A DNA stretch of 64,000 nt from Mortierella sp. BCC40632 (Eukaryota > Mortierellomycota > Mortierellomycetes > Mortierellales > Mortierellaceae), in assembly GCA_011634665.1 (NCBI GenBank), contig WAEK01000012.1, forward strand, positions 62,001-126,000, written 5' to 3'. This document shows positions 48,069 to 61,885 of the stretch, one piece after another. The position numbers and the translations under genes were made by a program. The notes beneath the pieces are model-generated. The model worked only from the letters and a program-made list of their open reading frames with translations. It did not search any database and was not told the DNA's origin. Position 1 is the stretch's first letter. The number at the start of each line of letters is the position of its first letter.

Positions 48069-48906
48069 GGCGTCCAGAGTTGCTTTGTTGCAGTGGTCCG
48101 GTTGGCAAAGACAGGCGAAGAAAGCGACGTGACAGGGAATGGCGGATGGAACAAAAACCGACAGAGATGCTCAGGACACTAGGGGGAGGGGAGGGTACGT
48201 TAACAAGCTGGTGGACGGTGGATGGATGGAGTGATGAGGATAAAAACGACAGACAGAGGATGTGTGTGCGAGGAAGAGAGAAAGAGCGGGTAGAAGTGAG
48301 AAACAGTGAGAGAGAAAGAGAAAGAGAGAAAGAGAAGGCAGGCTGTTGCAGGCAGGTCCTGGCTTGACTGGCTCCCTTTGCCCGTCGCTCTCCCCCGCAA
48401 TGTGACTTTGGACTGTCAGTCGCATGGACTGCCTGTCTCCCTCTCCCCTCTCCTCGCCTCTCTTCTCTCTCTTTCACAATCTCACTCTTTCTCTTTTTTG
48501 CCTGGGTTTTTGCGCCTGCATAGCCCTTTCGCATGGATTTCCTTACCGCCACTTAATCCGATCCGCGGATCCACAGCCTTACATGTTCTGTCCTCACACT
48601 CTTGTTCCGAAAGAGCTCCAAAGAGAGAAAGCAATCCTCAGGTATCTTCAAGTAAGAGAGAAAGAGAGAGAGAGAAAGAGAAAGAGAGAGAGCGACCTTG
48701 AATACTCCACTATCCAGCTCATGGTGCCTCGTCTTATCCTTTCGTCCTAGAATCTTTTTTGTGTCCGAGCCTCTCCCCCAGCCCATGAGATCCCTGAATA
48801 GACAATTAGAAGCTGATATCTCTCTCTTTTCACATGGATCTGAGGGACCCAAAAAAAAAAATAAATAAATATATAAAATATATATCTTTATATCGAGCTA
48901 TTCATG
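48069..48906. other. Myotubularin promoter and glucosidase 3' UTR
   Basis: GA-rich on the plus strand (48260-48340, 48655-48695), so TC-rich upstream of the minus-strand myotubularin start. An AT-rich stretch (48850-48895) lies just past the glucosidase stop. No gene was seen. Confidence 0.65.
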
Positions 48907-51900
48907 CTACACAAGCTCTACGTCCCAGTCGAATCCAATCGTCACCCCAAGATTCTCAATCACGCAGGAGTAATCTCCTTGCGAACCATGGGCTTTGCAA
49001 TCAACTGAAAGGCCCACTCTTCCTTGCTGACCCTTCACAATGGCTTTAGAGATAGGCTTGGATACTCCCAAAAGCACAACCCGGTTTACCTTCAAGGCTC
49101 CGAACCGATGCCAAAAGTTGTTCTCTGGGTCCTCTCTGCGCTGGTCTCCTTCTCGTCCTGGGATTCGCATAGAACGGGATTCAAGAGTCCCTTTGGAAAG
49201 TCGAAGCTTGCAAAGGATATAGTCGCCACGTTGATAATCATACGATTGACCATCGTCTACATAGAGCTGTCCTGACGCTTCCAGCTGAGAATCCACTGCA
49301 ACAATGAGCGTAAATGGATCATACTCCATCGCTTGAGAGGTTCGCCTGGGGATTTCTCTTTTGGGGAGAATGGTGCCTGCACGTTGATACACCGGGATCC
49401 GATCAGCGGGCGAGGAGACTGTCCGATAACCAGGGCCTTGTTCGACGGGAGAGACTCCGTGGTAATCAAACCATTTCTCGGTCCCCGAGAAATAGACTCG
49501 ACTACTGACTTGACCAGGTTCTGTCACGGGCTTGACCAAGAGTACATCACCCACCATAAATTGATCGTCGATACCAAACAATTCTCCGTCTTTTGGAAAT
49601 TCTATAAACATGGGTCTGTTTTTGCATGTGTTAGCATTCTTTTTTCAAGCCGAGCGCTCACTCAACATCTAGCTTGAACCATTGTAGTGCTATCTTTCAT
49701 TCATACCTGATGATAGGCATTCCAGACTCACTGGCCTCCCAAAAAAGCGTATACCAATACGGCAATAACGAATACCGCATTCGAATCGCAGTTCGGATTC
49801 GAGACATCGATACTTCTCCAAACAACCACGGTTCTCTTCGCTTACTGTCTATATGTGCATGCGCGCGGAAGAATGGATAAAAACTTCCTGCCTGGTACCA
49901 TCGTTCCAACAACTCGGGTTCTGGATCTCCAAAAAATCCACCCACATCGGCTCCCGAAAACGGAATCCCTGAAAGTCCAATTGTCAACAACATAGGGGTC
50001 GCAGCCTTGAGATGTTCCCAACTAGCTCGATTATCACCCGTCCAGATGGCTCCATGCCTTTGTGTCCCTGCAAAGAACGCGCGAGATAACACAAATGGTC
50101 TTGTCTGAGTCTCGTTACGGTTTATGAGACCTTGTGCAGTTGCTGCATGCTAGTCATTGTTGTAGTTCGTGATAAAATGGATTAGTTAATTTGAGACAAC
50201 CCAATCCATTTTGGCTCTCAGTAACTCGTCCTCTTATAGAATTACAAACTTCCACTTACAAACATAGTCCCATAGGCATTATGGACGTTTCGGTGTTCAA
50301 TATTGCCATAATGAAGCACATCCTTTGGAAGGGTGACCTCTGGTCCACTAAAGACCGATGGCTCATTCATGTCGTTCCATGTAAAGAGTGTACGTGTAGA
50401 AGAAGTGTACTGGTCATAAGCAAAGAGTGAGGACCACCATTCCTTAGCTTGTGGATGACAAAAATCAATCCACTGCGAACTCCCTGGCCAGCACCAGCCG
50501 TCAAAGTCGCTCTTTCCATCCTTGTTTTTGATAAAGAGCCCAAGGTTCTTGGCCTCTTTAGACACAGTGTAGCTAGGGTCCATTTTGATGTGAGGATCAA
50601 TAATCGTAACCATCTATAACCGTTAATATTTTTCAAAGGTCAGTTAGTGGCAGTTTGCAACTCGCCTAGTCCCTTCCTATACCTTTTAGGCTCGTTGAAA
50701 AAGGTACCTTTCGCCCCTTGGATGCAAGATGTTCCTGCATATCGGTTGGACTAGGGAAATTCTTTTTATCCCACGTAAAATACCTCTTTCCATCTGTATG
50801 TTCAATGTCTAACCAGAGAACATCATATGGAATATCATTTTCCTCGAACCCAGCATCTACTTCCGCAATATCCTTTTGAGAATTGTAGTTCCAACGGCAT
50901 TGGTGGTAGGCAATCGAAAACAATTGAGGCAATGCAGTGGTTCCGACAAGTGAAGAGTACTGTCGAAAGATGTCACGATGTGATGTTCCCAAGAAAACAA
51001 AAAGATCCAATACTCCTGCTTCACTCATCCAATGTGTCTTGGTGGAACCAGACTGACCAAAAGATCCAGAGGGAGATTTTTCTACATCCACCCAAGTTTC
51101 AGCAGCGTTCATCCAAAACACGGCTGCTGTCACATCCTTGCTATGACCCAACATGAAGGGAACAGATCCGTAAAGTGCCATTGGGTTGTCGATCTCGTAC
51201 TCGAATACGTCCAGGTTGTAGAGTCTGTAAGGTTCCTTGTACGGAGAGTTGGGACCTTTGGTGGGCTTGAGCGAAAGACTTGTCGCATGCTCCGGGATGC
51301 CATACACATTCTCCATCCCTGCAAATGTAATATCCATGCCAAAGGATTCAGGGCCTTTTGATTTTTAAAAGATTGAGAGGAGAAAAAAAAAGGGGGGTAG
51401 AGTCGCCTCTTGCTCAGAAAAACATGTCATTCTCATAAAGAAGAAAAAAAGAAAGAAAGAAAAGTTTCCTTTCAGGCATCTTTAAAAGCTTCCAGTTCCA
51501 GTGTATTGACAGATCACCTCTTGGCTTCGAGTCTGTGTGGTCTTTGAATCGTTCTTCTGCCATGCCGGATGTCATCCTGCGCTCGAGTTCATTCTGGGCC
51601 GTCCTTGGTTGACTACCTTTCAAGGACTCTGTCTCGAAATTCAGTAGCCCCTCGTCGTTCAGTAATACGGTCGAGACGCCATTCGAGATAAACTCGACTT
51701 TAAATGGTGCGGATTGAATGCGAACCATATTTTGTCTCCTCTCTCCATATTGAATAGTAATAACGCCCTCCGAATCCTTTTGCAGGTGCCCAAAAGAGTT
51801 GGCCATGGCTAACGGTTTGAGAAGCACTGTATCCTGTAGACCATTGAATCGCGGGTGTATCGAGCGCCACTCATTGATTCGGATCCGTGCGACATCGTTC

Positions 51901-52223
51901 ACCAGGAACTCGAGCTCAAACTCTAGTTCTGCCTTGGCATTCTGCTGGCCTTGGTGCGTCCTTGTCATACTAGCCGAAAGGAGACCATCGCTGTAGCTTA
52001 GGGTAGAGACATCGAGTTGGTAGGGCGATACCCAGTTTTGTTGAGTCCTAGAGTACTCTCCAAAGGCTCGGTTCCGGGTACAGAACCCACTTTCGGCACA
52101 GGTCTTGAAGTCCTCTCTTTTCACAGCCCTGACGGACTGGAGCCAGAGTCCTAAGATGAGTCCTGAGCCCAATAAGACCCGAGAGAAATGGAAGGCTCCA
52201 CGCTGTGATGAATGTGTTTTCAT
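48907..52223 (-). CDS. ROT2: Glucosidase II alpha subunit (GH31), ER glycoprotein processing
   Basis: Five exons from ATG at 52223: 51518-52223, 50708-51354, 50260-50613, 49707-50149, 48907-49615. They total 2859 nt, 952 residues. An N-terminal signal peptide (about 16-33, [17 protein letters not shown]) targets the ER. The GH31 barrel shows [26 protein letters not shown] and WNDMNEP, whose Asp (about residue 532) is the nucleophile; the acid/base Asp is in WTGDN (about 608). [21 protein letters not shown] is the conserved substrate loop region. The enzyme trims the two inner alpha-1,3-glucoses from N-glycans in calnexin-type quality control. No KDEL-like tail is present, as expected because retention depends on a beta subunit, which is not in this window. 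Confidence 0.95.
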
Positions 52224-52672
52224 GTCTGAATTCTCATCCAGATGAAGAAAAGTTCAAGATGTTGATTGTGTGCCTATTTTGTGCGTGCGTTTTTGTTTTT
52301 TCTGGAGGAGAGAGAGAGAGAAGGAGAAAGGAAAGGAAAGAGAAATGCCGCAGAGTCCAATTTTCCTTCAGCCCTTTGGTTAGAGTGCCAACGCCACACA
52401 GACTCTTGGTTCTTTGCATCCCGTTAACGGAATCAATGAAAGACCATCTCAATCTTGAAGCTCTTTTTTGTCCATTGGGACACAGGACTGTTTGCTTTTT
52501 GCCATTGCAGCTTTTTTGCCCTTTCTCTCCTCCTCCTCCCAAAAAAACAGAAAAAAAAAAAAAACGACTTTGCCACAATCTGTAGCAAAAGACATAGAGG
52601 CATAATCCGATCTTACTTATTGAGTTCTCTTTTTATCTGTCTCCCTCCCAATCACCAAAAAATATAAATCAA
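52224..52672. other. Glucosidase II promoter and SMG1 3' UTR
   Basis: 449 bp between tandem minus-strand genes, with a (GA)n tract (52308-52345) that is TC-rich on the coding strand, and poly(A) at 52550-52564. No gene was seen. Confidence 0.65.
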
Positions 52673-55600
52673 CTATATCCATGCAGTCCATCCTTCGTAC
52701 ATATTGGCCAAGTTCTCAAGACTAGTGGCATCCTGGATTACTCGATCGACCTGTTCCGACACCTTACACTTCTTGATCGTGTCAAAGTCACGTCCCTCCA
52801 ATTTGTGTCGTACTCTTCGCAAAATATTGACCGCAATGGCATTTCGTTGATGAAGTGGCTGCTGTTGCTGCTGCTTCTGTTGTTGCTGTTGCTGCTGTTG
52901 CTGTTGTTGGTGTTGCTGTTGTTGCGGGTTCTGCAAACCCTGGAATCCAGGGCTGTCCATTCTATTGGCCACTGTTCCCGCCACAGGTGTCGAATCAGCA
53001 TCACTACTTCCTGTCTCGCACAGTCCTCCCAGGTTGGTACCCGTGGAAAATCCACCCCTTGTAGAATCTCCAGCAGCTTGTCCTCCTCCAATGCTATTGA
53101 CGGAAAGCACACTTTCGTTCGATTGTCTTCGTCGCAACGATCGACTCGAACTGATGTCCGCAACTGATGTCATTGATGCTCTTGAATCACAATTACCATT
53201 GCTGCTGTAGTTGCTCACCGTTGTAGCTGAGATTGAAGTACTGGAAGATGTCATTGAGACACAAGAGGCATGCGAGTCCAACTCGGAGATTCCTTGTCCA
53301 CCTCCACCTGCTCCAACAACTCCCATACCTCCTCCAACATTCGTTGTTCCTACTTGAGCCGTCGTTGTAGGGGTGGCCTCAATCTGCCAGTCGACCAAAG
53401 GATCATACACAAAGGCCTCCAACAAAGTCACCAGGATCTCCTTGTTTTTCCTCATCACCTTCATGGTTTGTTCACATCCAATCCTGAAATTACCTTCCAC
53501 ACCCGTCACACCAAAACTGGTCAACATATTGCGTGTCAAACGGAATGGGACCACCTCAGGAATCCGAAGTCGTTTGCCCTTTTCAAAACACACGTTGTAG
53601 TCAATATGAACCAAATCACCCGTCGTAAAGTCCACAAGAATATTGTCCAAATGTCGATCACCAAGTCCTATCACGTATCCGACCATGGACATGACCGCTG
53701 TCGATCGAGCAAACATCACCGTCTTGCGCCACCATTCCTGGGGCGTGGGACTTGATGCCCAAATCTCTCGCTCCAAGAGATCGGCAGGTACCTCATTAGC
53801 CATGTCATGATACACTTCGAGTAGAATCGATTTGGGCCATTGTCGTCGTGGGTGATTGGCAGGAAGTCCCGCTCGTTTCAGGGCTGCAGCAGCCTTTTCA
53901 TGATAGACATCAATCGTCCTAGGAGGTGCAGGTATGGCAGTTGACGCACCGTCTTCGGCTGTTGTAGTCCATCGAGAACAAACAGCCTCACGACTCTGCC
54001 ATTTGGCAATGATTGTGTACAGCGACACTGTACTCTCGACCCACTGGATCATGCCCGAGTTATCACTGAGAGGAATGACTGCATAATGGCGTGCATTCAG
54101 TTGACGTGAAGCGGACTCCTTGTCTCGTTGAAGCATGCCATTGGAAATCCGAAGTAGCTGCATGATGCGTTCGTCCAGGTGCATATCCTCAAGACCCTTG
54201 AACAGATATGTGTATCGTTTGCCATCCGACCCCAACAAGGTCAACTTTTTGGGTTTTGTCTTGGTTGGGATCACTACTACCTTTTGCTCAAAAGCTTGGA
54301 TCGTTGTACCAGTACTTTGGCCAGGGATCTCGATCAGTGATGACTGAATCGCGGCCAGTTCTGGACTAAGATCAGAAAGCTGGAGCACTCGAGTTCCTGA
54401 TAGCTCTTTTCCAATATCTGCTTGAATCTATTCAGGACAACAGCAAAAAGTTTTTTGATTAATAAATCTTGTGTTGGCTGAAAAAAAAAAAAAAAAAAAA
54501 AAAAAAGTGTCTTCTCTAAGGGGATAGAATCTGCATACCTCTTTCAGTAAATGTAGCCCTTCGTAGAGGTTACTCCATGACTTGGGTGATCTCAGGCTAT
54601 CCAACGCGGCCTGGATCCTGTCTCTGAAAGTGGTAGTGAACCAACGCTCATGATTCGACTCTGGCCTAGCATTGCTCTCTTGGAGACTCTCAAACATGGC
54701 CAGGAACGGGGCCAGAGCGACTTGATAACTGTCAGTAATGACAGCGATCCGTTCTTCTGGTTTGAGCTCCGGATCCAACTCAAGGTTCTGATATTGCTCC
54801 ATGAGACTCTGCAAATGGACCTTCATTTCGGGGAGTGATACCATGATCTTTTTGTACCAGATCTCCTCCCACAGGACCGTTACTCTTTCCAACTCTCGAA
54901 TAAAATGTTGGACCTGTTCCACCAATTCAGGGTGTGATTCCTTCAAGAACCTGCCAATATCAAGCAGCAGCTTTCTTTGGACAGGACTATTGTGTGCAGA
55001 ATTGACACCCACGACACAATGGAAAACGATCAATTGGGGACTTTGAGTACCAATCTTGCAAAGTAAATCGGCAATCAAGGATTGAACGCGTTCTTCAGGA
55101 TGGTCCAGTCTTGCAAAGAGCTGAGGAATGATGTTGGCCCAGGGAGTGACATTGATTTTGGTAAGGTTGGCGTTGAACGAATCATAGAGTTGACCTCCAT
55201 GCTTGGCCAAGAGTCGCAAAAGTCGAAGCGTTGCAGTAATCTCATCCGACACTGCTGACTGAGAGACATCAATCTCTGCATCTTCACCAGTGATTTTCTA
55301 TAGGGTCAAAAAAAAAAAAAAAAAAAAGACAAACACCTTTTCTGTTAGGGAATGACCGTTTTTTTAGTTCCACAAAGGACAAGTATAAATCCTCTCTTAC
55401 CTTGGATTTAGGAAGCTTGCATTCATACTCCAAGGAAGCAAACTGGAGGAATCGGAAATAGCCATTAATAGCAAGGCGGTACGCATCAAGGATACGCTCG
55501 AGCAGATTCTGGAAGGACTCGATGATCTCTGAAATGACCGCATCAGAATTGGCCACTCCGTCAATTTTAAGGAGATGTGCTCGAATGCTATCATAGGTGG

Positions 55601-58600
55601 TCGATTCGTCAAAAGGTTGGCCCGAAGCACAATGCTTCACAAACACGCAAAAGATGTTCTAGCATAGGCAGAGGGAATAGAGGTAATGGAACACACGTGT
55701 CAGTCAAGATATGCTGTAAAGTAGAAAAAAGAGTGTTAGAAAAGCGGGGAATGTAGGGACGGCCAAGATCAACTCCCACTTTTTTTTTTTTTTCTCTTTT
55801 ACCTTGGCGTGCTCTTCTGTGTTTGAAACACCTGCTTTCGAGAGAATAGCCTTCAAGGTCTCGTTTGCATCCTTAGCAACAGGATGATGTAGTCTGGATG
55901 ATCCTAGATCATCCAATATTCCCCAGCCCTGCTTGTAATGGTGCGTTCCAAAGGCAAACCATGATTTACGGTAATCTGATCCAACTTCAATAGCCTTTCG
56001 GAGGCATCCAGCTGTGATCGACTCAATCCTTGATTGAGTGGATTGCCGAAGTTCGGTTTTGATCTCCAAGATCCTCTCAAAGGTGACCAAGTGATCCGCC
56101 GAAAGAGGTGGTTTGGCCGACCGAGACCATTTAGCCATCTTGAGATAAATCTTGCTCTGGAAGATAGACATGTCCTGAGATATCTTTGGAACACTGTCCT
56201 TGGAGACAGCAGGGGACTTTTGCATTTCCACAAGCGTCTTGGACGCAAGATCAAGTGCTGCTGCATAATCATGTCGAGCCATGCTAGCCTTTGCTTGTTC
56301 CAACTGAATCTCTGGAGACAATGTACCTTCCCAAGTGCGCGAGATATTGCAAGCAAAGCCATGACATTCTGATTTTCTGGCAATCTTGGACAACAAAAAC
56401 TTGAACCCATTCGAGAGCTGTAAAAGGTCTTCGTCATCCTTGGCACGTTCCTTGGACATGTTGACCATGGTGTCTAGTCGTACCCAGTACCGGAGATCCT
56501 TGTTCAGGAGTCCCATTTTCATTTCATCTGGAGCGATTGACAGGAAACTCATAAATTCATTGAATTCCAATGGGATCGAGGCTTCAGAAGTGTTGAGCAT
56601 TAGGGCATCCGCAAGGGTTGTTCGAGCTTGAGCTAGTCCTCCTCCAATCATATACTCTGCCGAGGGTTGAACTCTTCGAAAAGCTTCCTGTCGAAGTCGG
56701 TCCAAGGTCCAGGAGGACGCCTTGGAAGGTTGGTGAATCTTGGATGCAAACATAAAGTTTCGACCATACTGCCCTGACTGATTGAAAGAAAGCTGCTCTT
56801 TCGAGTCAAATTGATCTACAGGATCGGAGGAACTTTTGTCGTAAAACTCCTCCAATTGCTTCCATGCATTTGTATCCTCTCCAGAACAATGATCCTTCAA
56901 ACTCTGCAACACTGCATTGTCACTCCATAGTTTTGTCTGGTCGGCATAGGCGCCGATGGAGATGGAATCAATAAAGCCCTGTAGCTGCTGATAGTTATGC
57001 AGGTCACTTAAACTGTTGGTGACTTGTTGGCAGAGAAACTGTTTGGATGGCGTCGGATATTCGTCCATATCGCGCATATCCATGGATGCCAATTGAGAAA
57101 TGGCTTCTTGAGCTGCTTGCTCGTATCGGTACTGAGCCATGTGAACAGCCGTGTTTATCCAATCAAGCGAAACTTGCGATAACGCCGCTGCCTGGCCTTC
57201 TATAAGACACGCATTTTTGTATCTTGGGTCTATTGAGGAATTGCCTAGTAAAGTTGCCTAGTAAATTTTTTTTTTTGGAGGATGGACCTTGAATAAAAGC
57301 GGACTCGTTCAAGTTTCTCTCTCTTTCTCTTTCTCTTTTTTCTCTTTTCTTTTCTTTTCTTTTCTTTTTTTCTAAAATAACTTACATTGAGCTGATCTTT
57401 CAGATCGAGAGTGCTTGGATTTGCTCGAGTTGGAATGCTTTGTCATATCCTTGATGGCACGTCGACACCAAATGTGAAGTCCTGAAATGGCATCAGATGC
57501 GCTCGTCGCCACAAGTGCCTCAACTAGAATCCAAAAAAAAAAAAAAAAAAAAAAAATAGAATTGAAAAGAGTGAGCAAGTGTATGAGAGGGAGGGATTTG
57601 TGATGACCTCATTCGGAAAGATGAAAGACATAAAGCTAAATATCAAGAGACATACCAAGGCCTACTAAAGTGCGCTCAAACTCCTCTAACCAAGGCATAA
57701 TATCATAGATAGCTCCTCGACTCAAAGAATTAAATTGCTCCGCTAAAAGCTATAGGGTATTAAGTACACAGTGCCATTAGAGAAAGAGAAAGCAAAGAGG
57801 CTTAAGTGCCAAGAAACATTCTAACAAGAAGGGAGAGCAAAAAAGTGTGTCATACCGTATAGCTGTTTCGGATGACTGTGCCATGATCCCCTGTCGCTTT
57901 AGCACCCTCTATCAGTCGGCTTCTCACACGCGAGAACCAATCGTCACACACTTTTTTGTTGGTCCTAAAGAAGATGACGCTCGGTTTGGGTGCTGCTGGG
58001 ATCACACCCAGAGCAGTACCATTTACAGCATTGTAGCAATGCAACTCAAGTTTGTCGAGAAGCACCAGAAAGTCTCTTAACTGGTTCAATCTAAAATACA
58101 TACGAGCCGATTAGTAAATTAGAAGAAGTTTTGAAAGATTGCAGTAGTAGTAACAATGAAAGCGCCTTGAATATACCTGGGGTGGCCTGGAGTGGTGGTA
58201 GTGGCGGTGGTACCAGAGATATCTTTCAAGAGCCCGTTTAGACGTTTTTCGAGTATCTCGAATGTCTGCGGTGGTCCCCCGAAGGGAGTCCGTAGCCTCG
58301 TTAGCATACAAAAACGGGCCACTTCCCACATGGCCCAATAGGTCAAAAGGCTCGACGAATTTTGAACCAAACCCAGCTGCCCTGGTGCAATCATATCTAT
58401 AGAGGTGGGGACGCGAGACAAAGGGATGAGGAGTGAGTGGTTAAATAAAATAGATGCCATCAGGCTATACAAAAAAAAAAAAAAAAACCCCCTCCTTTCC
58501 CATAGGTTTTTTTTTTATGTCAGACTGACCTGTATTGTTTTCTGCATTTGCTTTAGCAAGAATATCTCGACCCTGGCATGCATGGAATATTCTTTGAAGT

Positions 58601-61600
58601 AGATCTTCGTCATGAACCAGTTCTCCGATACTGGTATTGTTGTTTCCATCTGCATGCTCACTAGCTCCGCTCTTGACCTCAAAATCAGCGAGAACTGAGG
58701 TAAAGTGAAAGTGTCGGAAAATGCCTACATTAGGGCTCTTCATCATCAGGAGCTGAAACAAAAAAGTACATACCAGTCAGTAAAGAAAATAAGAAAAATA
58801 AAAAGAATTGATTTACCTGACTAGGCGTTTTAATTTTCTTTTACCTTCAGTGCCCGCACAATCTCCGTCTCTTGGACATTGTAACAATCAAAGGCAAACC
58901 CAAACGGGTTCGATTGAAGCAAGACTTTTCTCCAAGCAGCACCTGTGGCGGATGAGATGTCTGTAGATCTAAAGAGTATAGACATTAAAAAGTCAGAAGC
59001 CGAACACAGATCAACCCACCTGCTGATCGAGAGAGTAGTATTACCTGTCAGCCATCTTGGCTAAAATCTCTGGGCCCATGCTCATTGACCCAAATGTTTT
59101 TGAGAATTGCTCAAAGATCGCCGCGATACCCATCCGGATAGTCTCTTCCTCATCTTCCCCTACATCAATAAGAGAGAGGGATCGAATTCGTTAGTACTGT
59201 GAAGGACCTTACTGCCTTCCAGAGAATAAGAAGCCATTTTTCTTGCACGGGCTATACTCTCTTACCAGCTATGGATAGTAGAGGATGAAGACACATGGAA
59301 AGCCATCTCTTCAGGTTGGTCCATGTGGCTGATCCACTATAAGTTCTTCGGAAAGGAAGAATGCAGTTGATAGATTCAACCTTCCATGCCACCACACACA
59401 CTTTGAGAGAGGCCGAAAGCTGGTTCCAGTGCAAGGTAAGTGCTTGTGCCGTCCGGACGAGTACTCCAAAGGGAGTGGATTGCAAAGTATCCAAGTCTAG
59501 TTCCTGATCCTTGCCAGTGTTGAAAAGCTCTGGCACAAAATGAGAACGTCTAAGGAGCAAACGACAGTCATCCCCACCCCCAGAACCCAAGTCAGTGCAA
59601 GTGATTCTAATGGCGTTGGGTGCTAGAATTTTTTTTTTTTTTCCCCCTTTTCAGTGCGCTCAGGAAATTTTGTTCTTACATCGTCGCAATCTCCTTCATA
59701 GCGTAGAGAACAATCGAGAGTCGGCTCTCTGGGACAACATCGAGGATCAACAGTAGTCGGAAAACGATGGCACTTGCCTCCTCCTTCCAAACTCGAGCCA
59801 TTTCAATCAGCAACAAAATGTTGAAGGTCAGATTGGAAACCAACGAAGGGCTTGAAGTCCCGTTTCTCTGATAGTATTCCCGAGAAAACACCTTGGCATT
59901 CTGGGCCTCTCTTTTCATTTTCCATTCCTTGACGAACAACGCCTCGGTCTCCTGAAACAACAACTGGGTCTCGATCATTTCTGAAATGCTATTGGTAGCA
60001 TGGAGATCCTGGAGAATCATTTCGATCTCCTGCATCACATCCTGCCAAGCATCGGATTTTTCATGACCTGCTGTTGTCGTTGCATCTTGTTTAGTGTTCG
60101 GTGGTCTCTTGAGAGTCTCTGGAAACGCCAAAAGAATGATATCCAGAATATCTTGGAGTCGGTTCGATCCAGGAGGTAGAAGCCAACGGAGTTGCATGAG
60201 TTCACCATTTGGGTTGACAACCAGTTCTGTCACTGCAGGGTTCACGCGAGGTCTCCATGCAGACATTATCTATACGTTTTTATTGAAAAAAAATATTTCA
60301 GGGAAGGGGAGGGGGAGGGGTATGAGGGAGGGGTTGTGTGTTTAGAATAGATGACCAAAGAGGACAAGGCAGATGGGGTCATTTTAGAGCAAGGATGGGG
60401 GAGAAAAGGAAGGGAGGGTATTTTTCTTCTTTCTCTTCCTTTTTCTTCTTCTTTACCTTTTTAGTAGTACTAACAAGATTGATCCAACTGGCCCTGTTCA
60501 AACGTGGGTTTGTATACTGTTTCAACAGGAACTGCACAGCTGTAGGCTGAAGATCGTAGAAAAGCGACTGGTTCCCGGAACTCAACGTTAGGATTACATC
60601 GTTCCCTGGATTACATTTCAGAGAGCACCAATGGTTAGGAAGCAGTCGTATCTGGATAGAAAAAAAGAAAAAAGAAAAAAGAAAAAAGAAAAAAGAAAAA
60701 AGAAAAAAGAAAAAAGAAAAAAGAAAAAGAAAAAAAAAAAGAAAAGAAAAGAAAAAAGTAAAAGAAGGGGGGGCAAGTCCCTTTGAACTCTACATGAACT
60801 CAATGGGAAGAACTGTTCATCGAACCTGCGGCAAAACACGTAGGGGTGGAAGGGTTGAGCATGCTCAGAATATCTAGGATCCGTTTTCTGATCGTCTCCA
60901 ACATAACGGAGCGCTGAGAGGCTGCTGGGGCTACTGAGTTGGCAATGATGCCAAAGCAACTTTTTTTTGTGTGCGTGCCAGACCATCAAGACCAGATGTA
61001 ACGTAACAGAAAAAAAAAAAATTAAATAAAGGAGAACGGGTGAATTGGTCTATCCCTTCAGCAGCAACGCAGCAACACAGCAGCCAACTTTTTGCGCTCA
61101 CAGCCACATTTGGAAATTCTTGTACTACCTCGAAATTACGGCAACAGTCTCCATGGATGCAGTCTCGGATCGCGTCGATTTGTCTGTCAGGATAGACTCA
61201 ATGTCATGAACGAAGCAATCAAGAAGCTCCAGACCAAACTCCACTGCGTCTTTCCACTGAGTTTTGAATGAAGAAAGAGCATCTACAGTGTAGTAGGGGA
61301 GAGAGAGAGAGAGAGAGAAATAGAAATGGATAGAGAGAAAGAAGAAAGAGAAAAAGAAAGATGGACAGGAAAGGAAAGGAGAGAGGTAGAGGAAGAAGAA
61401 AAAAGAAATGTTAAAAAGTTTACACTTGCCAAGGAAGGAGCATGACACATGTATCACAATTGGATGGTATTCGATAGACGTCTCCTTACCACTAATACGC
61501 TGTCTCACCATAGGTTTGGTGCCGATGTCGACATGCCACCCGACTAGGAGATCGACAATGCCCTACAAGTCATGGACGAAAAGTAGAGGGGACACACGCA

Positions 61601-61849
61601 TCAGTCATGGCGGGGCCTTTAACACAGACTATTCAGGGCGAGTGAAGAGTATTGAAAAGGCGCAGCAGAGATCGTGTACCTTGAATCTCGTAGTCCATGC
61701 TCCAGGGTGCTGTCCTGCAAGAGAGATGAGAGAATCTAGTGCGGGAAGGAGAGCAGTGCACTCGGCTGACTTGTCCAGAGTGTCTTCGGCACTGTCGAGC
61801 ATCGCAGAGGCAGTCTGGAGGTCGTAGATAGCCTTGCTGTGACCTTCAT

Positions 61850-61885
<36 letters not shown>

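Noticed and set aside
53270..53755. Plus-strand frame opposite the SMG1 kinase domain
   Set aside because: Shadow of a strongly conserved coding exon on the other strand.
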